10,677 bases of DNA from Moraxellaceae bacterium AER2_44_116. Lineage in GTDB: Bacteria > Pseudomonadota > Gammaproteobacteria > Pseudomonadales > Moraxellaceae. A model generated the notes under the pieces. That model was not told where the DNA came from. It was given only the letters and a program-made list of their open reading frames with translations, and did no database searches. Numbering within the stretch: position 1 is the stretch's first letter; each line of letters begins with the position of its first letter. Made by a program: the position numbers and the translations under genes. The stretch spans positions 1 to 10,677 of the forward strand of contig VIAD01000030.1 in assembly GCA_006546595.1 (NCBI GenBank), written 5' to 3'. Below, in pieces: positions 5,785 through 10,677 of the stretch.

Positions 5785-5829
5785 TGTTGAAATGTTGAAA
5801 TGTTGAAATGTTGAAATGTTGAAATGTTG
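5785..5829 (+). repeat. TGTTGAAA octamer array before hsdM (six TGTTG copies)
   Basis: TGTTG occurs at 5785, 5793, 5801, 5809, 5817 and 5825, exactly 8 bp apart. The first five are followed by AAA and the last by GAG. TGA codons arise in every frame, so the array is not translated. The last G forms part of GGAG, the Shine-Dalgarno of hsdM. The unit is identical to a half-site in the parA-RHH gap. It is probably an operator or centromere array for the RHH protein. Otherwise it is a length-variable simple repeat that alters transcription. Confidence 0.85.
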
Positions 5830-5837
5830 GAGTGATT

Positions 5838-8261
5838 TTGGATATTAAGCAACTAGAAAAAGACCTTTGGGAATCTGCCGATGATTTGCGTGCTAACTCA
5901 AGGCTCACAGCAACGGAATATGCACAGCCTGTATTGGGACTTATTTTTTTGTCTCATGCCTCCTCGCGTTTGCACAAATTAATACAGCGTATTGAACAAG
6001 AAGACCCAACCGCGCAAAAAATGGCACACATGGTAAAAACAGTGCCTAACTTTCCTCAACAAACGTATGAGACCTATATTAAAAATGCGCTTCAAGGGTT
6101 AAACGCGCTGTATTTAGAACCAGAGCAGCGATTTAATGCAGTTGCTCAGTTGGCAGGGGGAGAGCCTTTAGGGGCATATTTAGACGCGATTATGCGTGAT
6201 ATAGAAACCAGCTATCCTATTTTGACCGATGCCTTACCTAAAACTTATAGCCGTTTTGAGCCTGACTTGCTGCAACGATTAGTGCGTGTGTTTAATCGTT
6301 CGGCATTAACTCATGCTTCGGGCGATGTGTTTGGTAAAATCTACGAATACTTCCTTAATAAATTTGCCATGTCTGGCGCACAAGAGGGCGGGGAGTTTTT
6401 TACACCGCCTTCGTTGGTTAAAACCATTGTTAATTTTATTGAGCCTGACCACGGCGTTATTTTTGACCCTGCTTGTGGTTCGGCAGGTATGTTTATTCAA
6501 ACCACCCACTTTTTAGAAGACCATCATCTTAGTAACACCAAAATTCGTTTTGCAGGACAAGAAAAATCAGAAAACAATAAACATCTTGCTGTGATGAATA
6601 TGGTGGTGCATGGTTTAGATGCAACAGGCATTAAGCAAGGCAATACCTTTTATGAGCGGCGCGAAGAGTTAGTTGGCCTATGTGATTTTGTTATGGCCAA
6701 TCCACCGTTTAATGTTGACGCGGTAGATGCTACTCGTTGTCAAGTCGATGTGGTCAGTTTGCCAACACCCAGTAAAGAGCAGCCCAATATTCCAATACCT
6801 ACCGCGTTGGACTATATGCAGGCCGCAGTCACCGAAAAAAAACGCTTACCCTTTGGTTTGTGCGGTGTGACTAAGCGCAAAAGTACCGCTAATGAACGTA
6901 CCGATGGCGGTGCAGATAAAAACGATGTTGTTTCTAATGCCAACAGTTTATGGATTCAATATTTTTATAGCTACCTTAATGCAACGGGGCGTGCGGGTTT
7001 TGTTATGGCTTCGAGTGCCTCCGATGCAGGTGGCCGAGACCGAGAGATTCGTCAGCAATTAGTAGAAACTGGCCATGTGGATGTGATGGTCTCTATTGGC
7101 CCTAAGTTTTTTTATACCCGTAGTTTGCCATGTACCTTGTGGTTTTTTGATAAGGGCAAGCCTGCTCATCGTTTAGACCAAGTGCTAATGCTAGATGCGC
7201 GTTCGGTATATACCGTCGTATCGGCTAAGTCCCATGTGTTTAGTGATGCTCAGTTGGCCGCTTTAACCGCGATTGTGTGGTTAAAGCGCGGCGAGCATGA
7301 CAAGTACAATCAATTATTAGCCAGTTACTTAAACGAAATTGCAGCTCAGTTAAACACTTTGCCCAATTTGGCGATTAGCAGTAGTAGTGCGTGCCGTAGT
7401 TTGGCCACATTGCTGAATCATTTTACTAGCTTTGCCAGTTTGGACGAGCTTAACAAATACAAAGCCAAAAAAGATAAAGACGGTAACGATATACCCGCGC
7501 CCGTTGCCATTACTCAAACGCAATGGCAAGACTACCAACAGCGAGTACAAACGGCATTTGCAGTATTAGGTAAAGCAGATAATCAAGCGACTAACACACA
7601 TGGTCAATTAGATTTAATTACCCCCGAAACAACGCTGCCAGAATCTTTTGAACCGCTATACACTCCTTTAGTGACAGCCGCTCAGCAAATTAGCTTTAAC
7701 GCTACAGATAACATTACCCATCCTCAATTGGTGAGTGCATTTACTTGCATTTTGGCCGAGCGAGAGGCAATACAAGCCATGCGTGAGGCGATTATTCAAC
7801 GTCATCAAGGCTGGTTGGCATTGGTGGACGAGGCCGAGGCTTTACGAGCAACTCAGTCTAAGCATTGGGATAAGGCGGCAATCAAGGCGGCGCGTTTGGC
7901 GTTGTTGCCGAGTGCGGCTGATGCGCGAGAGGAAGAGCGCACCATTCACGATGGCTTGTTGGCTTGTATTGATGGGGTATTGGCACGTTTGGCGGATATT
8001 GAATGGTTGCACACACGCTTTCCTGATGGCAAATATGCCGATGTTTTGGGTTTATGTAAGTTGGTTAGCCGTGCCGAGATTGCGGCGAATGATTATTCAT
8101 TAACGGCAGGGCGTTATGTGGGGGTGGTTGAGGCAGAGGATGATTTGAATGATTTTGCCCAAAGGATGCGGGAGATTCATGTTGAGTTGGCGGAGTTAGA
8201 TAATAAGGCAGCAACGTTAGGACAAGCCATTGAGGCGAGTTTTAAGGAGTTGTTGGGATGA
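5838..8261 (+). CDS. hsdM: Type I restriction-modification DNA methyltransferase subunit HsdM
   Basis: N6-adenine methyltransferase subunit that works with HsdS to modify, and with HsdR to cleave, specific DNA. It starts with an HsdM_N helical domain (LEKDLWESADDLRAN). The N6_Mtase core follows, with GEFFTPPSLV near 185-194, SAM motif I DPACGSAGMF (about 210-219) and catalytic motif IV NPPF (about 288-291). GRAGFVMASSASDA and LPCTLWFFDKG come later. With 807 residues it is longer than classical HsdM of about 500 residues. The extra length is a C-terminal helical region plus an unusual insertion (about 295-368) after NPPF. I chose TTG 5838 because GGAG (5829-5832) lies 5 nt upstream. GTG 5832 overlaps that Shine-Dalgarno and would add only two residues. 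It overlaps hsdS by 4 bp (ATGA). Expression is probably affected by the octamer array before it. Confidence 0.95.
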   Translation: MDIKQLEKDLWESADDLRANSRLTATEYAQPVLGLIFLSHASSRLHKLIQRIEQEDPTAQKMAHMVKTVPNFPQQTYETYIKNALQGLNALYLEPEQRFNAVAQLAGGEPLGAYLDAIMRDIETSYPILTDALPKTYSRFEPDLLQRLVRVFNRSALTHASGDVFGKIYEYFLNKFAMSGAQEGGEFFTPPSLVKTIVNFIEPDHGVIFDPACGSAGMFIQTTHFLEDHHLSNTKIRFAGQEKSENNKHLAVMNMVVHGLDATGIKQGNTFYERREELVGLCDFVMANPPFNVDAVDATRCQVDVVSLPTPSKEQPNIPIPTALDYMQAAVTEKKRLPFGLCGVTKRKSTANERTDGGADKNDVVSNANSLWIQYFYSYLNATGRAGFVMASSASDAGGRDREIRQQLVETGHVDVMVSIGPKFFYTRSLPCTLWFFDKGKPAHRLDQVLMLDARSVYTVVSAKSHVFSDAQLAALTAIVWLKRGEHDKYNQLLASYLNEIAAQLNTLPNLAISSSSACRSLATLLNHFTSFASLDELNKYKAKKDKDGNDIPAPVAITQTQWQDYQQRVQTAFAVLGKADNQATNTHGQLDLITPETTLPESFEPLYTPLVTAAQQISFNATDNITHPQLVSAFTCILAEREAIQAMREAIIQRHQGWLALVDEAEALRATQSKHWDKAAIKAARLALLPSAADAREEERTIHDGLLACIDGVLARLADIEWLHTRFPDGKYADVLGLCKLVSRAEIAANDYSLTAGRYVGVVEAEDDLNDFAQRMREIHVELAELDNKAATLGQAIEASFKELLG

Positions 8262-9412
8262 AGTTTAATCAAATGATTCTTGATGATATTTTAACTTTCA
8301 AGAGAGGTCATGATTTACCACACTCTCAAAGAGTGATGGGGGAAATACCTGTTGTTTCATCTTCAGGTATCACGGGCTTTCATAATGAATATATTTGCGA
8401 TGGAGAGGGAGTTATAACAGGCCGATATGGAACTTTAGGTGAAATTCATTATGTTAATGGAAAATATTGGCCACTCAATACAACTTTATATGTTACTGAT
8501 TTTAAGTCAAATTTCCCAAAGTTTATCTATTTTTTTCTTAAAACTATTGATTTTGAAGGTGCTAACTCTGCTGGTGCAGTCCCCGGAATTAATAGAAATA
8601 ATCTAAAAAATATTGTTGTTAAAATTCCCGATTTAGAAACACAAAAAAAAATCGCTTCAATCCTCTCAAACTACGACGACCTCATCCAGACAAACCAACA
8701 ACGTATTGCTTTATTAGAAGAAGCCGCACAACGCCTGTATGACGAATGGTTTGTTAAGTTACGTTTTCCAAATCATGAGCAAGTGCCTGTGGTGGATGGT
8801 GTGCCTGAAGGGTGGGAGAGAGGCTCTATTTATGACTTTGCAGATATTTTAAGTGGTGGAACACCAAACACAAAAGAGCCTAATTACTGGGGAGGAGATA
8901 TTCCTTTTTTTACGCCAAAAGATAGTCCTGATAGCTTTTTTGTATTTAATTGTGAGAAAAGCATAACGAAAATCGGCTTAAAAAGCTGCAATAGTCGGCT
9001 TTATCTTGAAGATAGTATTTTTATTACCGCAAGGGGAACGGTTGGAAAAATATGTTTGGCAGGTGTTCCGATGGCTATGAATCAATCTTGCTATTCTGTG
9101 AAACCGAAAGAAAACTTTAGCCCTTATTACTTTTATTTGGCATTACAGAAAAGCGTTGCTCAAATTAAGCAAACTGCTAATGGCGGTGTTTTTGATGCGA
9201 TTATTGTTGATACATTTAGAAGTATTGATATGGTAAGGCCAAATTTTGAGTTATCACAAAGATTCTCAATGTCTGTTAAACCATTTTTTGATCAGATTAA
9301 AACTATAATAATACAAAACCAAAAACTCGCCCAAGCTCGTGATGCCCTGTTACCGCGTTTAATGTCTGGCAAAATGGATGTGTCTGGTTTAAGCCTAAAG
9401 GGAATCGCCTAA
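8258..9412 (+). CDS. hsdS: Type I restriction-modification specificity subunit HsdS
   Basis: Recognises the two halves of the target DNA through two target recognition domains and holds HsdM (and HsdR) through helical spacers. TRD1 covers about 1-125, with FKRGHDLP and the typical end NLKNIVVKIPDLETQKKIA. The central conserved helix (about 126-170) has ILSNYDDLIQTNQQRIALLE. TRD2 covers about 185-330, starting GWERGSIYDFADILSGGTP and containing ARGTVGKI. The C-terminal conserved helix ends ALLPRLMSGKMDV. Length (384 aa) is normal. AAGGAG lies 8 nt before the ATG inside hsdM, and its end overlaps fic by 1 bp (TAATG), so all three genes are probably translated as one operon. DNA of both TRDs is visibly more AT-rich than the 3' part of hsdM, as expected for domains exchanged by recombination. 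The target sequence cannot be read from this. Confidence 0.95.
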   Translation: MKFNQMILDDILTFKRGHDLPHSQRVMGEIPVVSSSGITGFHNEYICDGEGVITGRYGTLGEIHYVNGKYWPLNTTLYVTDFKSNFPKFIYFFLKTIDFEGANSAGAVPGINRNNLKNIVVKIPDLETQKKIASILSNYDDLIQTNQQRIALLEEAAQRLYDEWFVKLRFPNHEQVPVVDGVPEGWERGSIYDFADILSGGTPNTKEPNYWGGDIPFFTPKDSPDSFFVFNCEKSITKIGLKSCNSRLYLEDSIFITARGTVGKICLAGVPMAMNQSCYSVKPKENFSPYYFYLALQKSVAQIKQTANGGVFDAIIVDTFRSIDMVRPNFELSQRFSMSVKPFFDQIKTIIIQNQKLAQARDALLPRLMSGKMDVSGLSLKGIA

Positions 9413-10497
9413 TGACAACACTTATCATGTTGCCGCATTTGGGCGATATAGAAACCAAAGCCGTTCTTAAAAAAACCGCAAAAGCCCATCAAGCCCTTGC
9501 AGAATTAAAAGGCGTAGTGGGTAGTATTCCTAATCAGGCCATTTTGCTAAATACACTCTCATTACAAGAAGCCAAAGACAGCTCGGCTATCGAAAACATT
9601 ATTACCACCCATGACGACCTTTACCAAAGCGATAGTCTGGCACGACAATTTATTAGCCTAGCCGCAAAAGAAGTACATAACTATGCAACCGCCTTACGCC
9701 GTGGCTTTGAACAAGTACAACAAACGGGCTTACTGACAGAACGGCATATTTTAGACATTCAACAGTGCATCGAAGAAAACGATGCAGGCTATCGCACCCA
9801 AGCAGGCACAGTTCTTAAAAATCAACAAACGGGCGAAGTGGTGTATGAACCCCCACAACATCCCGACGACATTGTTAATTACATGCGTAACCTAGAGCAG
9901 TTTATTAACGATGATCAGCTTTGTGATTGGGACGACTTGGTTAAAATGGCGGTGATTCATCATCAGTTTGAAAGTATTCATCCCTTTTATGATGGTAATG
10001 GACGAACAGGCCGTATTATCAATATCTTGTTTTTGGTTAAGCAAAATTTGCTGGGTTTGCCCGTGTTGTATTTGTCTCGTTATATCAATCAACATAAATC
10101 AAGCTATTACAGTCTGTTGCAAACCACACGCAACACCAACGATTGGGAAGCATGGCTGTTATTTATGCTAGAAGCGGTTGAACAAACCTCACAGCAAACT
10201 ACCGTTTTGATTAAACAAATTCGGGACTTAATGCAGCATCACAAAATCGCCCTGCGTGACAAATTACCCAAAATTTACAGCCAAGACTTAATTAACAATA
10301 TGTTTTGTCATCCTTATACCAAAATTGATTTTGTCGCTAATGAGTTGCAAGTTAGCCGTCAAACCGCCGCACGCTATTTAGATGAGATAGTGTCTATTGG
10401 CTTGTTGTCTAAGCATAAAATGGGTAAAGACAACTATTATTTAAACGACGACTTGTTTTTGCTGTTATCTGCCGTTGGCCAAAAAAATCTAGCTTAG
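9412..10497 (+). CDS. Fic-domain protein, probable AMP-transferase, with N-terminal inhibitory motif
   Basis: Fic proteins usually transfer AMP from ATP to a target protein. The catalytic motif HPFYDGNGRTGR is intact at 190-201, with H190 as base, D194 for the metal and N196/R198/R201 for the phosphates. The inhibitory helix motif (S/T)xxxE(G/N) is present at 57-62 (SSAIEN) before the Fic core, making it a class II Fic that is self-inhibited through E61. The C-terminus (about 305-350) looks like a winged helix (FVANELQVSRQTAARYLDEI). The size and Fic_N/Fic/wHTH order match the Shewanella SoFic type. AAGGGA lies 8 nt before the ATG, which overlaps the hsdS stop by 1 bp. Fic genes sit inside type I R-M operons in many bacteria, and their role there is not established. 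The target is unknown. Confidence 0.93.
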   Translation: MTTLIMLPHLGDIETKAVLKKTAKAHQALAELKGVVGSIPNQAILLNTLSLQEAKDSSAIENIITTHDDLYQSDSLARQFISLAAKEVHNYATALRRGFEQVQQTGLLTERHILDIQQCIEENDAGYRTQAGTVLKNQQTGEVVYEPPQHPDDIVNYMRNLEQFINDDQLCDWDDLVKMAVIHHQFESIHPFYDGNGRTGRIINILFLVKQNLLGLPVLYLSRYINQHKSSYYSLLQTTRNTNDWEAWLLFMLEAVEQTSQQTTVLIKQIRDLMQHHKIALRDKLPKIYSQDLINNMFCHPYTKIDFVANELQVSRQTAARYLDEIVSIGLLSKHKMGKDNYYLNDDLFLLLSAVGQKNLA

Positions 10498-10515
10498 CAT
10501 TGCACAAAAAGTAAA

Positions 10516-10547
10516 CATGTTAAGAAAACAGCCATTTCTTTAACATG
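10516..10547. other. Imperfect hairpin after fic
   Basis: CATGTTAAGAAA (10516-10527) pairs with TTTCTTTAACATG (10535-10547) with one bulged T. It carries the same GTTAAGAAAAC(A/G)GC block as the left arm and loop of the terminator 40 bp downstream, so it looks like an older or degraded copy of it. There is no T tract of terminator quality. Confidence 0.55.
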
Positions 10548-10553
10548 AGTTGC

Positions 10554-10598
10554 ATAACGTGTTAAGAAAACGGCACTTTTCTTAACACGTTATTTTTT
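10554..10598 (+). terminator. Strong rho-independent terminator of the hsd-fic operon
   Basis: ATAACGTGTTAAGAAAA (10554-10570) and TTTTCTTAACACGTTAT (10577-10593) form a perfect 17-bp stem around CGGCAC, running into TTTTTT (10593-10598). It should end the hsdM-hsdS-fic transcript. Confidence 0.88.
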
Positions 10599-10610
10599 AA
10601 AGAACATAAT
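10582..10610 (+). promoter_or_regulatory. Candidate promoter reading out of the window
   Basis: TTAACA (10582-10587), a 17-bp spacer and CATAAT (10605-10610) match the sigma-70 -35 and -10 at five of six positions each. The -35 lies inside the right arm of the terminator. The predicted start, near 10617, is at the first CAACA of the octamer array, the same geometry as at hsdM. Confidence 0.4.
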
Positions 10611-10614
10611 ATCT

Positions 10615-10677
10615 ATCAACAAATCAACAAATCAACAAATCAACAAATCAACAAATCAACAAATCAACAAATCAACA
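10615..10677 (-). repeat. AATCAACA octamer array cut by the window edge (eight CAACA copies)
   Basis: CAACA occurs at 10617, 10625, 10633, 10641, 10649, 10657, 10665 and 10673, exactly 8 bp apart. On the minus strand the unit is TGTTGATT, close to the TGTTGAAA unit before hsdM but in opposite orientation. It is identical to the right half of the second operator upstream of parA. The array reaches the last base, so its true length is unknown. It is likely a second binding array for the RHH protein, or a simple repeat. Confidence 0.85.

Noticed and set aside
5785..5829. Coding phase variation of hsdM by octamer slippage
   Set aside because: The octamer creates TGA in every frame and lies before the hsdM start, so gain or loss of units cannot switch the reading frame of hsdM. 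Only a transcriptional or spacing effect is possible.
7735..8103. 122-codon ORF inside hsdM in another frame
   Set aside because: A shadow of hsdM. The product is rich in Arg, Trp and Cys without a known fold, while the hsdM frame is clearly coding.

Overview
The window looks like part of a low-copy plasmid from a gammaproteobacterium. The evidence is a Rep_3-type initiator behind iterons, a ParA plus small ribbon-helix-helix partition pair, and an accessory restriction-modification operon. Base composition is moderately AT-rich. I cannot name the genus. The window may be a slice of a larger replicon, because a repeat array runs into its right edge and no restriction subunit (hsdR) is visible.

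Layout: 1-340 holds degenerate tandem repeats of about 69 bp, covered by a doubtful minus-strand ORF, then a hairpin and a rho-independent terminator. 372-2333 (minus) encodes a 653-residue protein with four zinc-ribbon-like Cys/His clusters around a Vsr/DUF559-like PD-(D/E)XK nuclease core. Its leader (2374-2463, minus) can fold into a compact RNA: a 17-bp stem, a GUAA-capped hairpin, a second hairpin and an 8-bp pseudoknot. 2526-2880 has no convincing gene. 2880-3240 is a probable replication origin: an AT-rich stretch, five iterons with runs of seven C, and a 13-bp inverted repeat. rep follows (3300-4622), then parA (4791-5432) and a small RHH gene (5486-5698). After a terminator comes the operon hsdM (5838-8261), hsdS (8258-9412), fic (9412-10497), whose genes overlap by 4 bp and 1 bp. 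The operon ends in a strong terminator, followed by a candidate promoter and a second octamer array cut by the window edge.

The most interesting signal is a shared 5-bp half-site, TGTTG (reverse complement CAACA). It forms inverted repeats with a 4-bp spacer in front of parA and between parA and the RHH gene. It also recurs every 8 bp in two octamer arrays, one just before hsdM (six copies) and one after fic (eight copies, opposite orientation). The two array octamers, TGTTGAAA and TGTTGATT, each occur exactly in one of the par-region sites. Both arrays begin 3-7 bp downstream of a plausible -10 element. I infer that the RHH partition protein binds all of these, so that plasmid segregation and R-M expression share one regulator and the arrays may also act as centromeres. 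This resembles, as an analogy only, the Omega protein of pSM19035 acting on its heptad arrays. Simple-repeat phase variation is the main alternative.
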